Notes under the pieces: generated by a model
What the model was told of the DNA's origin: nothing
Database searches by the model: none
Seen by the model: the letters and a program-made list of their open reading frames with translations, nothing else
Position numbers and translations under genes: made by a program
Shown here: piece by piece, positions 54,423 to 64,000 of the stretch
Layout of the letters: every line of letters begins with the position of its first letter
Position numbering within the stretch: the stretch's first letter is position 1
Source: Bacteroidales bacterium
GTDB lineage: Bacteria; Bacteroidota; Bacteroidia; Bacteroidales; GCA-2748055
Direction: 5' to 3'
NCBI GenBank assembly: GCA_029210585.1
Contig: JARGFP010000024.1
Span: 1 to 64,000, forward strand
DNA length: 64,000 nt

Positions 54423-55604
54423 GTGGGGAAAAAACGAAACGACGGATTCCAGGGCAGCAGGGTGGCCGCACTGTCAGTGGTGCACCTGGTTCATGATATC
54501 TATACCTCTTATCTCGCTCCTGCCCTGCCAAAAATCATAGAAAAACTGGGCATGAGTTACGGCATGGCAGGTCTCCTGGCCGTGATCCAGCGCATCCCGT
54601 CGCTGTTCAACCCGCTGATGGGGATCATTGCCGAGCGACCCTCCATGAAATACCTGGTCATTGTATCACCAGCCATCACTGCCGTGGCCATGAGCCTCAT
54701 CGGGATCGCTCCAAGCTACATATTCCTGGCGATCCTGCTGTTCGTATCAGGAATCAGTTCCATGATGTGGCACATCCCGAGCCCTGTAATGATCAAATTT
54801 CTCTCCGGTAGCCGCACCGGGAAAGGAATGAGTTTCTACATGGTTGGAGGTGAGCTTGCACGTACCCTCGGACCCCTGGTGATCCTGGGGGTGATTGCAT
54901 TGTGGGGACTGGAGGGAACGTGGAAAATGATGCCGCTCGGATTCGTGGCCTCCTTTGTGCTCTACCTGAATTTCAGGAACGTCGATATAAAACCTTCGGA
55001 ACAGAGTCGCAACGAAGGAAACTACTGGAGAATTTTCAGGCGGTATTCAGCAGCTTTTCTCCTTACAGGCGGGTTCACCTTTTTCCAGGCCGGGGTGAAA
55101 GCTTCACTTACCTATTACCTTCCCACTTTTCTTACCGACAGTGAGGGACACAGCCTGGCATTTGCCGACATCTCACTGACCATCCTGCAACTGGCAGGTG
55201 CTGCCGGTGCCCTTTTTGCCGGAACCATCAGCGACCGGTTGGGCCGCACGCAAACCCTGTTGGTCATCAGCATAGTTACCCCACTGTTGATGCTCATTTT
55301 TTTAAATGTTGAAGGAGGGTGGATCATCCCGGTCCTGATCCCGCTCGGATTTTTCCTCTTTGCCCCCACTGCAGTGATGATGGCCATGGTCCAGGATCTG
55401 AATACGGAAAAGAAAGCATTCGTCAACGCGATCTACATGACCATCAATTTTTTCATCAGCTCCATGGTCATCCCCATGGTGGGCGTACTCACCGACCATT
55501 ATGGTTTCCAGACCAGTTACATGGCGTTCAATATCCTTGCTTTTGGTGCTGTTGGCATCGTACTGTATACAAGGAAAAAGATCGGCAGGATCTCTTCCGG
55601 CTGA
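54423..55604 (+). CDS. MFS transporter (fosmidomycin-resistance-like)
   Basis: The 393-residue protein has twelve predicted helices in two halves, with HLVHDIYTSYLAPALPKIIE (the FsR-like first helix) and AGTISDRLGRTQTLLVI as the intracellular loop motif. It begins with GTG nine bases after the purine phosphorylase stop, so it is likely in the same transcript. The family exports drugs or other small molecules. The substrate is unknown. Confidence 0.88.
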   Translation: MGKKRNDGFQGSRVAALSVVHLVHDIYTSYLAPALPKIIEKLGMSYGMAGLLAVIQRIPSLFNPLMGIIAERPSMKYLVIVSPAITAVAMSLIGIAPSYIFLAILLFVSGISSMMWHIPSPVMIKFLSGSRTGKGMSFYMVGGELARTLGPLVILGVIALWGLEGTWKMMPLGFVASFVLYLNFRNVDIKPSEQSRNEGNYWRIFRRYSAAFLLTGGFTFFQAGVKASLTYYLPTFLTDSEGHSLAFADISLTILQLAGAAGALFAGTISDRLGRTQTLLVISIVTPLLMLIFLNVEGGWIIPVLIPLGFFLFAPTAVMMAMVQDLNTEKKAFVNAIYMTINFFISSMVIPMVGVLTDHYGFQTSYMAFNILAFGAVGIVLYTRKKIGRISSG

Positions 55605-55667
55605 CGATGGCTGCCAATTCTCTCTGAATTTTGCTTTCTTTGCAATATCAATTACAGTCAAATCAAA

Positions 55668-56933
55668 TTGTTGCAGAAGCATACATATCAATGGCCCGGG
55701 TCTTGCACCAGATTGCTGCTCTTTTTGGTATTGCCGCTCTTTTCCTCCTGCTACGAAGAGGTGGTCCTTACCGAGCCCGATGCAGATCTTTTTGAACTGG
55801 TGGTAACCGATGATATGGAACGTTTTATATATGAAAGCAGGGATACCAGCTACAGTGTGAACAGTGAACAGCGTCTTCTCTTTTTGAATGGAAATTCAGT
55901 TCAGCTGGACGAGATCCGTGTCCGTGGAAAAAGCGCCCTTGATTTCAGGAGAAAAAGCTACGCCGTATTCCTTCATGAGCCTGTTTTAATTGAAAGCAGG
56001 GATGGGGCCTATACAAAACAACTCACCAGGTTCAAGCTGATCGCCCTGGCACAGGACCATACCTATATCGAGAACAGGATCTCTTTTGGAATCCTGGAGG
56101 AGGCAGGCCTGATGCCACTGTTTTACAAGTTCGTTGAGTTCAGGATCAATGGTGCCACCCAGGGGGTGTATATGCTGATCGAAGACCCGGAACAATATTA
56201 CCGGGAGAACGACAGCGAATACATCATCAGGCGGGGATACAATCACGGAATCGAAGATGCCGATTATTTTCCCTCTTTCCGGTTCATTGCTGAAGAGGAA
56301 TACCGGAAAAGATTCCAGGAGATCTACCAGGCCCTTCCCCGGCTGGAAGGAAATGAACTGTTTGGCTATATTTCCGAACGGCTGGATGCCGAACAGTATT
56401 TCTTCAAAATGGGAATCGATTATTTACTCATGAACGGCGATTACACCGACGAGGTCTACCTGTATGCGCAACTGGAGGAAGATACCATCCGGTACAAACT
56501 CATTCCATGGGACTACGACGATATTTTCAGTGAACAACCGCATGAGGTTGGTGTGAGCTGGGGAATAGGGACCATCTACGGAAAACGCACCTATGCATCC
56601 ATGCAGGACATCATTGACGAAATCGGGGAAAAACTGGTCTTTTCCATCGAAGATGATCTTGATTATACAATTGCCCTTGATCCGGTGCTTTACCAGGCGT
56701 ATAACAATGCGCTGGAAAGACTGACTGTCATCCTTGACAATGACCTTATTGACAAGGTCTTTGATGAGACTGAAAAAGAACTGGCAACATTTTACGATGC
56801 ACCAGCCGTCATCGATCAGTCCATGTACGACAGGGATCCTGCAACCAGGAAAATGTGGCTGGAGAATATGACTGAAAAGAAACTTCTTTTAAAAGAACGG
56901 CTGGCTTTCATCAATCAAACAACTGGGAAATGA
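55668..56933 (+). CDS. CotH-kinase family lipoprotein (first of operon)
   Basis: The 421-residue protein has a lipoprotein signal (RLLLFLVLPLFSSCYEE; Cys at about 28) and a CotH domain from about 55. Features include VRGKSALDFRRKSYAVFL, LIALAQDHTYIENRISFGIL and, near residue 285, KLIPWDYDDIFSEQPHEVG, which is the acidic ATP/metal motif. Only TTG codons precede the signal; the ATG after them is out of frame. It starts 63 bp after the MFS gene and overlaps the next gene by ATGA. CotH proteins are atypical kinases; the substrate would be in the periplasm or at the surface. Confidence 0.85.
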   Translation: MLQKHTYQWPGSCTRLLLFLVLPLFSSCYEEVVLTEPDADLFELVVTDDMERFIYESRDTSYSVNSEQRLLFLNGNSVQLDEIRVRGKSALDFRRKSYAVFLHEPVLIESRDGAYTKQLTRFKLIALAQDHTYIENRISFGILEEAGLMPLFYKFVEFRINGATQGVYMLIEDPEQYYRENDSEYIIRRGYNHGIEDADYFPSFRFIAEEEYRKRFQEIYQALPRLEGNELFGYISERLDAEQYFFKMGIDYLLMNGDYTDEVYLYAQLEEDTIRYKLIPWDYDDIFSEQPHEVGVSWGIGTIYGKRTYASMQDIIDEIGEKLVFSIEDDLDYTIALDPVLYQAYNNALERLTVILDNDLIDKVFDETEKELATFYDAPAVIDQSMYDRDPATRKMWLENMTEKKLLLKERLAFINQTTGK

Positions 56934-58615
56934 TCCGACGAATTATACCATACTTCCTGTTCCTGTTGTTGACGGCAAGTTCCTGTGAAAAAATGCCTGC
57001 AGACATACAGCTTGACGAATTAAACGACAAAGGGGAATATACCGGGGGTATCTCCGTCAGCGTGGAGGAATATGAAGGGTACCCGGTCAGTGAACTGCTT
57101 GTTAACGGGGAAAGACTCAATACCGATACGCCCCTGGAACTTCACGATGCCGGTTTTTATACGTTGCAAGTGGGATACACGACCGAAAACTCCCGGGTTC
57201 AGAAAACGATCAGGATTGTGATCCTCGACCAGGACCGGGGAATAGCAGAATGGGGACTGAAAAAATGGACACCGAAAAATGCAGTCTACCAAAAACAACC
57301 CGGTAAAATCACACTCGTCCAGCCAGCAGAATACCCCGAAGGAGTGGCGATCCCTGTAATTTTCATCGCAGGTGACAGCATCACCCAAACCCTTGCCAAC
57401 CTCCATGTTGAGGTCGGGGGTTCTACTTTCAATATCAAAAACGGCATTGGGTCCTGGCTGTTCTCCCATGAAGAGCTGAATGAAAACCTGCGGATCGGCG
57501 ACCAGGAAGGTTTTGCCATTTCCTCCGTGCGCTCCGGACAAAGTCCGGAAATACTCCGTGGTGATCTTTCAGGCGATGTGATCACCCTGGAGCAGTCGAT
57601 GTTCAGGATTACAGGCGACCTGAACATTCCATCGCATGCTACCCTGGTCATTGAACAGGGTGTGTTTATTACGGTTAACCCGGGAGTGAATATCTACAAC
57701 CAGGGAAACATTATCATCAATGGAACCCCCGAAGCACCCGTAACAATCACCTGTTCCGAACCCGGTCAGTTCTGGGGAGGATTCATCAGTACAGGCGAAG
57801 GAAACGCGATCCGCGCTGAAAACACGATTTTTTGTCAGAGCGGATACCATACAGGCGACAATTACTCCTATGGCCATGCCAAAAGACAGGCCCTCTTTTA
57901 CATGCAAAACGGCAACCTGGAATTACACCATTGTTATATGACCGATCATGCAGGACAGGTATTCTATCCTGTAAGCAGCTCGGTTGAGATTACCGGGTGC
58001 CTGGTGCAACGGGCCAAAACCGGTGGCCAGGTCAACCAGTCGGAACTGGTGATCCGTAATTCCGTCTTCACTGATTTTCCGGATGACCACCCCACGTACC
58101 AGGATGAGGACAATGACGGGCTCTATATCATGGGCAGCAACGCCATCATCGATCATTCGTTTTTTATGTACGCAAAAGACGACGGAATCGACAGTGGAGG
58201 TAGCGAAGGGGGGACCATTCGGGTGACAAACAGTCATTTTGAAGCTGCATTTCACGAGGGTGCTGCACTGTCAAGTGGCGGTACGGTTATAAAAAACCAT
58301 ACATTTTTTAAGTGTACTTTTGTGAATTGCGGACAAGGAATTGAGCTGGGCTACAGCAGTCCGAACCACCAGGTATCTGTCGACTCGTGCACCTTTACCG
58401 GGAATGGTATCGGAATCAGGTATGGAGATAATTATACAAGCCAGCATGAAGGAACCATGTCCGTTACAAACAGTTTCAGCATCAATAATTTCGACAGGGA
58501 TGTGTGGAACATGGTACGCAACTCCTGGGAGGCTGACACGGCAAAAATGCAATTCAACAATGTAACCGTCTCAGAACCTTATGACATCTACCCCGAACTG
58601 AATATCAATGAGTAA
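56930..58615 (+). CDS. Right-handed beta-helix lipoprotein
   Basis: The 561-residue protein has a lipoprotein signal (PYFLFLLLTASSCEK) and a Bacteroidetes beta-sandwich at the N-terminus (about 40-100). A parallel beta-helix of at least eight rungs covers about 220-540 (SSVEITGCLVQRAKTGGQVN, NAIIDHSFFMYAKDDGIDSG, GTMSVTNSFSINNF). A long solenoid of this kind often binds carbohydrate, or is a substrate or scaffold. It overlaps the first CotH gene by 4 bp and the DUF2490 gene by 8 bp, so all are co-translated. No lyase active site is clear. Confidence 0.85.
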   Translation: MIRRIIPYFLFLLLTASSCEKMPADIQLDELNDKGEYTGGISVSVEEYEGYPVSELLVNGERLNTDTPLELHDAGFYTLQVGYTTENSRVQKTIRIVILDQDRGIAEWGLKKWTPKNAVYQKQPGKITLVQPAEYPEGVAIPVIFIAGDSITQTLANLHVEVGGSTFNIKNGIGSWLFSHEELNENLRIGDQEGFAISSVRSGQSPEILRGDLSGDVITLEQSMFRITGDLNIPSHATLVIEQGVFITVNPGVNIYNQGNIIINGTPEAPVTITCSEPGQFWGGFISTGEGNAIRAENTIFCQSGYHTGDNYSYGHAKRQALFYMQNGNLELHHCYMTDHAGQVFYPVSSSVEITGCLVQRAKTGGQVNQSELVIRNSVFTDFPDDHPTYQDEDNDGLYIMGSNAIIDHSFFMYAKDDGIDSGGSEGGTIRVTNSHFEAAFHEGAALSSGGTVIKNHTFFKCTFVNCGQGIELGYSSPNHQVSVDSCTFTGNGIGIRYGDNYTSQHEGTMSVTNSFSINNFDRDVWNMVRNSWEADTAKMQFNNVTVSEPYDIYPELNINE

Positions 58616-59315
58616 CCAACAATCCATATTGTCCGGTAAGAATGGCATCGGACTGCTCCTGTTCATGTTGCTGTTTTCCAGCCAGGCGACCGGCCAGGAA
58701 ACCAAGGTAATCAGGGACCTGAAAGTCTGGACCGGGGCAGGTATTGAAAAATCGTTTGGCAAAGACTGGAAAATTTCCCTCGAAGAGGAATTCCGGTTCC
58801 AGGAAAATGCCACGCAGGTCGGTGAATATTTTACGGAACTTGGCGTGGAGTACAGGGTGGACAGGAACATCTCGCTTGAAGCCGGGTACAGGTATGCCCG
58901 CAACAGGAAGAAAAATGACTCATTTGAAGTCAGGAGCAGGTACAATATTGACCTCAACTATGAAGGAAATACATATTATTTTTCACTCAGGGCACGCGTC
59001 AGGTACACAAAAGAGATTGAAGGATTGCAAATGCTCAACCCGATAATTCCCTATGAAAAGTATTTCCGGACCAGGCTGGAAGTAAGATACAACAGGTTGG
59101 GGAGAGTGGAACCATACCTGATCGGTGAGATTTTTCAGTTGTATGAGATGTTCGAATACCCGGAATATGATAAATTCAGGTTGATGGGTGGAGTACGTTT
59201 GGATGCCGGGAAACCCGGGGACATCAACATAGAGTATGGTGTGATCAGGGAACTGAATATAGCCATTCCCTTTACTTACTATCTCCTGAAAATAAATTAT
59301 ACTTTTGAATTCTAA
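58608..59315 (+). CDS. DUF2490 outer-membrane protein
   Basis: The 235-residue protein has a signal peptide (about to Gln28) and a beta-barrel of alternating aromatic strands: WTGAGIEKSFGKDWKISLEE, LGVEYRVDRNISLEAGYRYA and YYFSLRARVRYTKEIEG. It ends YYLLKINYTFEF, a typical outer-membrane barrel end with terminal Phe. DUF2490 proteins are small barrels of unknown function. It is sandwiched between the beta-helix and second CotH genes, with an 8-bp overlap before and 0 bp after. Confidence 0.85.
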   Translation: MSNQQSILSGKNGIGLLLFMLLFSSQATGQETKVIRDLKVWTGAGIEKSFGKDWKISLEEEFRFQENATQVGEYFTELGVEYRVDRNISLEAGYRYARNRKKNDSFEVRSRYNIDLNYEGNTYYFSLRARVRYTKEIEGLQMLNPIIPYEKYFRTRLEVRYNRLGRVEPYLIGEIFQLYEMFEYPEYDKFRLMGGVRLDAGKPGDINIEYGVIRELNIAIPFTYYLLKINYTFEF

Positions 59316-60869
59316 ATGCATCCACCAGGTTACATAAAACTGACTTTTGTACTGATGAGCTTCCTGTTGATCGGCACTTCCTGCTATGAGGAGATTCTGC
59401 TGGAAGATGACGCGGTGGAAAGCCGGCAGAACCTGCTTACGATCAATCACATCGATGGAATTACCGACCTTTTACATAACCGTATATTTTTTGCCCTGGG
59501 AACAACTGAAATCGATCCATTCCGGGTGGAAATCCGTTTTGAAACATATACACAGCTATCATTCAATGGTATTGATTTGAGGAACGACACAATCAATGAT
59601 CTCGGCAAGGTGCAGACCAGTCAAGTATACAGCTGCATTGGCAAAGAAGGAAACCATACAGATACATTTGAAGTTGTGTTCACTTCAATCCCCCTGGTTC
59701 ACATTGTTACAGATGAAAAAATTGTCGACGAGCCCAAATCATTCTGTAAAATGTACATGCAGTATGACGATCCACATGATGGCAGCGAGCAAATCTACCA
59801 GTTCAGCACCAGCGCCGGCATTGAAATCCGTGGGGCATCATCCATGCGCTACAGTAAGCTATCCTATGGAATTGAATTGTGGAAGAACAGGTCAGAAGAA
59901 GAATATAAATCCGGGTTGTTGGATATGCGATCCTCCGAAGACTGGATTCTGGATGCCATGTACATCGACGACCTGAGAATGAGAAACAAATTGTCCTTCG
60001 ATATCTGGAAGAGCATCAACCAGGCAGATGCTTCCGGTGAGAATAAACTTTTTCCGGGCATCAACTGCAGGTTTGTTGAGCTGCTGATCAACAACGAATA
60101 CCTGGGCCTGTACTGTCTGAATGAAAAGCTCCACCCGGAACTTATGGGTTTTACCCATGACCAGTTCCTTAAAGGAGGCCTTATGTACAAAGCTGTCTAT
60201 TGGTCATATGGCTCCACCAGGTTCGAGGCGATCTATGATCCTCCACAAAACAGTTTCTTCTGGGATGGCTGGGAACAGATCTACCCGGCACATGATACGT
60301 GCTGGAATCCATTGTCAGAACTGAGGAATTTTATAGTCAACAGCACAGACGATCAATTTGCAGAGGAAATTTCAGGCTACATGAACATGCAGAATCTCAT
60401 CGATTACTACCTGTTTGTCAACCTGGTCCAGGGGTATGATAATACCGGGAAAAACACCTACCTGGTAAGGTGGGACCATGTATCCGGATTTCATGTGCTG
60501 CCCTGGGATGTTGAGGCAACCTGGGGACTGGCATGGAACAGGGAGAGAAACCGTCCTGCCGGTACAGTCACAAATCATTTGTTCGAACGGCTGATCGATA
60601 CTGACAGTGAAGGATATACTGAACAGCTGGTCACCCAATGGCAGCAGCACAGAACCGACCAGCTGTCTGATGCCACAATTACCGGTATGGTAGATGCGTA
60701 TTACCAGTTGCTGACTGAAAGCGGTGCCTATGCAAGGGAAAGGGAGAGGTGGCAGGAATTTCCCATGGACCATGCAGCGGAATATCAATATATCACCGAA
60801 TGGATTCATGCTCATCTTGAATTCCTGGATGAACATTTTGAACAATTTGCCGGAAACGATCACCGGTAA
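59316..60869 (+). CDS. CotH-kinase family lipoprotein (last of operon)
   Basis: The 517-residue protein begins right after the DUF2490 stop. It has a lipoprotein signal (LTFVLMSFLLIGTSCYEEI), an N-terminal beta domain (about 40-140) and a CotH domain (about 145-500). The CotH domain includes IEIRGASSMRYSKLSYGIEL, RFVELLINNEYLGLYCLNEK and the acidic motif VLPWDVEATWGLAWNRERNR near residue 394. Its motif is DxE where the first operon CotH has DYD. The two paralogues may act on different targets. Its end overlaps the lamin-tail gene on the other strand by 10 bp. Confidence 0.87.
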   Translation: MHPPGYIKLTFVLMSFLLIGTSCYEEILLEDDAVESRQNLLTINHIDGITDLLHNRIFFALGTTEIDPFRVEIRFETYTQLSFNGIDLRNDTINDLGKVQTSQVYSCIGKEGNHTDTFEVVFTSIPLVHIVTDEKIVDEPKSFCKMYMQYDDPHDGSEQIYQFSTSAGIEIRGASSMRYSKLSYGIELWKNRSEEEYKSGLLDMRSSEDWILDAMYIDDLRMRNKLSFDIWKSINQADASGENKLFPGINCRFVELLINNEYLGLYCLNEKLHPELMGFTHDQFLKGGLMYKAVYWSYGSTRFEAIYDPPQNSFFWDGWEQIYPAHDTCWNPLSELRNFIVNSTDDQFAEEISGYMNMQNLIDYYLFVNLVQGYDNTGKNTYLVRWDHVSGFHVLPWDVEATWGLAWNRERNRPAGTVTNHLFERLIDTDSEGYTEQLVTQWQQHRTDQLSDATITGMVDAYYQLLTESGAYARERERWQEFPMDHAAEYQYITEWIHAHLEFLDEHFEQFAGNDHR

Positions 60870-63470
60870 ATCACAGCACAAGCCTCCCGTTGCATCCTGC
60901 TTCCCGTGTTGCTGACTGAGCGCTGATGAATTACATACATACCGGGAAGGACCATCCTTTCCTGCTGATCCTCCCCATCCCAATAGAAATGATCCCCCGT
61001 GCCGGCAATTCCCCTGGTGGCAATTTGCCGGATGAAATTCCCTGAAAGATCGGTCACATACAGTTCCATTATTCCTCCTGCTACCCGGCTGCCGGAAGAT
61101 ATGAGCAGTATATCATCCACGCCATCTCCATCGGGACTGAATACCTTCGGTGTAAGCTCCAGGTTTGGCCCGGTCTCCTCTGCAGCCGTGGCTTGCGAAT
61201 TCATGCTGCCGGGAGTACCATGGTTTTCCGAAGCAGCAGCGGATGCCCAGCATTGCGTTCCTGCCGTGCAGTCCGGATCAATCCGTTCCAGCGAAACACC
61301 AGCGGTGACCTGCAGCTGGTCATGGTGCATGGAATCATGATAGCACACCTGGTCGATGGAATTCCCGGACCTGTCGGTCAGGCGGATACACGCCCCGCCT
61401 GCCGGCAGTTTCCTCCAGCCATCAAGCCCGATCACCGTTGCCTCATCACCCGGTATCCATTCATCTCTCAACACCCATTCATGCCTGCACAATACCACAT
61501 ACTGTCCTGGAAACAACAACCTCGAATCCTCCATAAGTGGCACCGTGCTCCCGGTTACTGAGCCGGGTTCACGGATTTCCAGTTGAAGGTCATACAAATC
61601 AAAATACCTGTCTCCCTGGTTATACAGTTCAATGTAATCGCTTCCGCCAGGGAGGGGATCGTACATGATCTCGTTAATGACCGGCATACCTGGTGCAGGG
61701 AAGGAAGGCCATTTCAGTGGGATCGCCTGGTCCCGGGCCACATTCCCTGCGCAATCGGAAATATTTTCCAGCGTAAGCGTAAACCGGGTTGAGCTGTCGG
61801 GCGAATGTTCCATATTGAGCAAAACTTCCCTGCCGGCATATGTTGTGTTGCCGGCATCCTGTATGACAGGATTTTCATCCAGCAGGAAACGGGGCGGATC
61901 ACCCTGCAATATCAATACGTGTTCGTCAAATACCACGCTGATACGGTCGTTGGAGGGAATGCCCACACCCTCCAGGCACGGAGGACTGAAATCCCGAACA
62001 CTGAATCGGTGACTGTTCACCTCACCCGGTGTTCCTCCTTTTGTATCCGCGGAGATATACCAGTTTTCAGCTCCGCCGCACAGGTTGTCCGGATCAGCTC
62101 TTTCAAGCGACCATCCCCCTTCCGTCTTCGCCTCCCCGTAACGTTTCATCTCTTCATAATCCAGGCAGTGGATCAGCCTGCCATACTGGTCCAGCAAGCG
62201 GATTGATGCCCCTCCGTTGACCAGCGCTGTTGCCGAGGTCAATGCGCTTTGTTGTGCAACGCTCCCATACATTCCATGGCAGCCGGTGTGTGTAAGCACA
62301 ACAAAACCACCAGGCTGTAATGAAGTGCCCAGGAGTTCATATGCCCGGCCGTTTACCTCGAGCTGCCACGCATTGAGGTCGATGGGCGCAACATACCTGT
62401 TGTATAGTTCCAGGAATTCGCAGTGGGGAAGGTACACCGCCGGATCCGGATCGGTCATGATTTCATTGATTACAACATCACCGAATGCTGCCAGGTCCTG
62501 CCTGAAGTGCACAAGTGTGTCACCCATGGCATTGCCTTCCGGATCACTCATCCCGGTAATATGCAGTTCCTGTGTGATGCGGTTTGGGAAAGGCGCGTTG
62601 AAAAACAACCGGTGCAACCCGGGCGACAGGTACAGCGAATCGGGCGCCATCCCGTTCCACCTGTACCTGCCCGATGCCTCCCGTGAAACAGGCTCATTGT
62701 ATTGTATTTCCAAACCGTCCAGTCCAAGGATACGCAAACGGGTGACCCGTGGCGAAATTGTATCACGGTAGAATCTGCACCTGACAGAGATATCGTCCAG
62801 CCACAATTTTCTATCCTGTGCCGAAGAATAGGAATAACGGAATCCCATGTACTTCCCTGTTTGTTTCTCGATCTCAACACCTTCGCCCAGGATCTGAAGC
62901 GCATCCGGGTCGCCGTGCAGTTGCCATGCCACCTCCCATTGACCTGTTGGCAACCGGGTGATCCTGAACAGTGGTTCCCCGGCTGTCCCGATCTGTTCCT
63001 GGTAATCCAGTCCGGTATCGATTATCACCAGCGCATTTCCGTCTGATAACTGCCATAGTTTCAAATGGTCATCATGCCCGGTATAATTCACCCCGAAAAT
63101 GATGGCCGAATTGTGGTTCGTTTTTTCATCGAATCCTTTGTGGTCGCTGGCCAGAAAAAAAAAACTGCCAGTTGTTGCCGCTGCTCGGGGGATACCCATG
63201 GCGCACCCTGAACGAAACCGACAAAGTGTCTGAAAGATCAGGATATTGCAGGTCCGTGGCGATCAGATCCACACCGGAAGCGGGATTGTCCCAAGCATGG
63301 TGCAGCGATCCCGCTCCACTGATCGCATTCGCTGCGGAACGTTCCCATCGTCCCTCCGGTACCTGCAGCCAGCCGGAAAGAGAATCCTTTTCAAAGTCGA
63401 ATACAGACTGGCCTGACAGCGAAAAGGTGATTCCTGCAAATAAGTAGACCAGATGTTTCCTATTTCCCAT
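60860..63470 (-). pseudogene. Lamin-tail domain surface protein with C-terminal sorting/FlgD-like tail, split by a homopolymer frameshift
   Basis: The first frame (starting at 63470) gives a signal peptide and a lectin-like segment (FDFEKDSLSGWLQVPEGRWE, ending NNWQFFF). The second continues as FFFLASDHKGFDEKTNH to the end. Removing one base from the ten-A tract (63155-63164) joins them into a protein of about 870 residues. It contains two lamin-tail domains (VVINEIMTDPDPAVYLPHCE and VINEIMYDPLPGGSDYIELY), Ig-like inserts and a T9SS/gliding-type tail (KVFSPDGDGVDDILL, GDHFYWDGEDQQ). The frameshift may be a sequencing error, slippage-tolerant, or phase-variable. The gene converges on the CotH operon, consistent with a shared surface role. 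Confidence 0.82.
63155..63164. repeat. Ten-A homopolymer at the frameshift site
   Basis: Ten A on the plus strand (ten T in the gene's sense) fall where the two frames meet. Nine would restore one continuous reading frame. This is the likely slippage or read-error point. Confidence 0.9.
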
Positions 63471-63633
63471 AATATTTACGATTTTTGCAGCTTAAGGAGT
63501 GCAAGAGTTAAGAACTGTAAGGGATTTTTCATTCAGAGCTTCCTTTTATAAGTTTTACTTGTCTGTCTGTTTAGTGCTGTGGCTGGTACCAGGCACTGGT
63601 TAATGTGTTGAGAACCTGTAAAATCGTAAGAAA

Positions 63634-64000
63634 ATGAAAGTTGCAATTGTAGGCATCAGTGGCGCAGTAGGCCAGGAGTTGCTTAAAGTTCTGGAAGAGA
63701 GAGATTTCTCATTGGATGAACTGGTATTGTTCGGTTCAGTAAGAAGTGCGGGAAACGTCTATACATTCAAGGGAAAACAGATCACTGTGAAGGAGTTGAA
63801 GGAAAATGATGATTTCAGGGGAGTGGATATTGCCCTGACATCTGCGGGTGGTGACACATCGAAAAAGTTTGCTGCCACCATTACGAAGCATGGAGCGGTC
63901 ATGATCGACAACTCTTCTGCATTCAGGATGGACGATGAAGTTCCTTTGGTGGTGCCCGAGCTGAATGCTGCGGAACTGCAACACATTCCCAAAAATATAG
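63634..64000 (+). CDS. asd: Aspartate-semialdehyde dehydrogenase, N-terminal part (runs off the window)
   Basis: The 122 visible codons start [20 protein letters not shown], the NADP-binding motif, and include [17 protein letters not shown] and [20 protein letters not shown], all typical of Asd. The catalytic Cys lies beyond the window. The enzyme reduces aspartyl phosphate in the lysine, methionine and threonine pathways. Usual GxTGAVG is GISGAVG here. The upstream 163 bp contains no clear TAnnTTTG promoter. Confidence 0.93.
   Translation, partial: MKVAIVGISGAVGQELLKVLEERDFSLDELVLFGSVRSAGNVYTFKGKQITVKELKENDDFRGVDIALTSAGGDTSKKFAATITKHGAVMIDNSSAFRMDDEVPLVVPELNAAELQHIPKNI

Overview
The window comes from a Bacteroidetes chromosome, most likely a Bacteroidales/Marinilabiliales-type environmental anaerobe. 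The evidence is: five or six secreted proteins ending in type IX secretion (T9SS) C-terminal sorting domains (the YPNP type), Bacteroidetes promoters of the TAnnTTTG form, few Shine-Dalgarno sequences, Bacteroidetes-type families (DUF4836, BACON, YaiO, Bacteroidetes ArsF/ArsG), and an lpxK that implies a Gram-negative envelope. No rRNA, tRNA or CRISPR array is visible.

Layout. (1) 1-2.7 kb: AT-rich accessory segment with the 5' part of an IS5/IS1182-type transposase, an AAA/DUF4143 ATPase and a HEPN/MNT pair. (2) 2.7-8.2 kb (minus): complete RND efflux operon (adaptor, pump, TolC-like channel). (3) 8.3-20 kb: an arsenic resistance operon (10.5-16.7 kb: arsR, thioredoxin-like, arsF, truncated arsG, ArsP/YraQ-like permease, ProC-like reductase, arsC, arsM, acr3) between two secreted arabinose-type glycosidases (GH43 and GH51-like). 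(4) 20-27.4 kb: two giant T9SS CotH-kinase/lamin-tail proteins. (5) 27.5-33.1 kb (minus): Tat-exported Gfo/Idh/MocA oxidoreductase, tRNA 2-selenouridine synthase, saccharopine-dehydrogenase-like enzyme, and a split homocysteine methyltransferase/corrinoid protein pair. (6) 33.4-41.8 kb: HMA-AraC regulator, then a cluster of unknown purpose: PqqD-like protein, ATP-grasp ligase, small T9SS protein, LysA-fold PLP decarboxylase, urea-transporter/M23 peptidase fusion, YaiO-type outer-membrane barrel, TPR protein. Four consecutive genes in it carry an in-frame stop or frameshift. (7) 42-55.6 kb: mostly housekeeping genes (tryptophanase, DMT exporter, DUF4836 lipoprotein with an ABC exporter, rpsT, radC, folK, sppA, lpxK, purine nucleoside phosphorylase, MFS). 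(8) 55.7-63.5 kb: a tight four-gene operon of two CotH-kinase lipoproteins, a beta-helix lipoprotein and a DUF2490 outer-membrane protein, facing a lamin-tail T9SS gene split by a 10-base homopolymer. (9) The 5' end of asd closes the window.

How it fits together. The arsenic operon covers sensing (two matching TTCG-N8-CGAA sites flank arsR), reduction (ArsC), methylation (ArsM) and efflux (ACR3, ArsP-like). The CotH genes suggest surface protein phosphorylation. The fusion of beta-helix, lamin-tail and CotH modules in the 23.5-27.4 kb gene links the separately encoded parts of the 55.7-63.5 kb locus. The two candidates for an undescribed system are the PqqD/ATP-grasp/decarboxylase/UT-M23/YaiO cluster and the CotH/beta-helix/DUF2490 operon. 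All function calls were made by eye from motifs and family knowledge; no database search was run.
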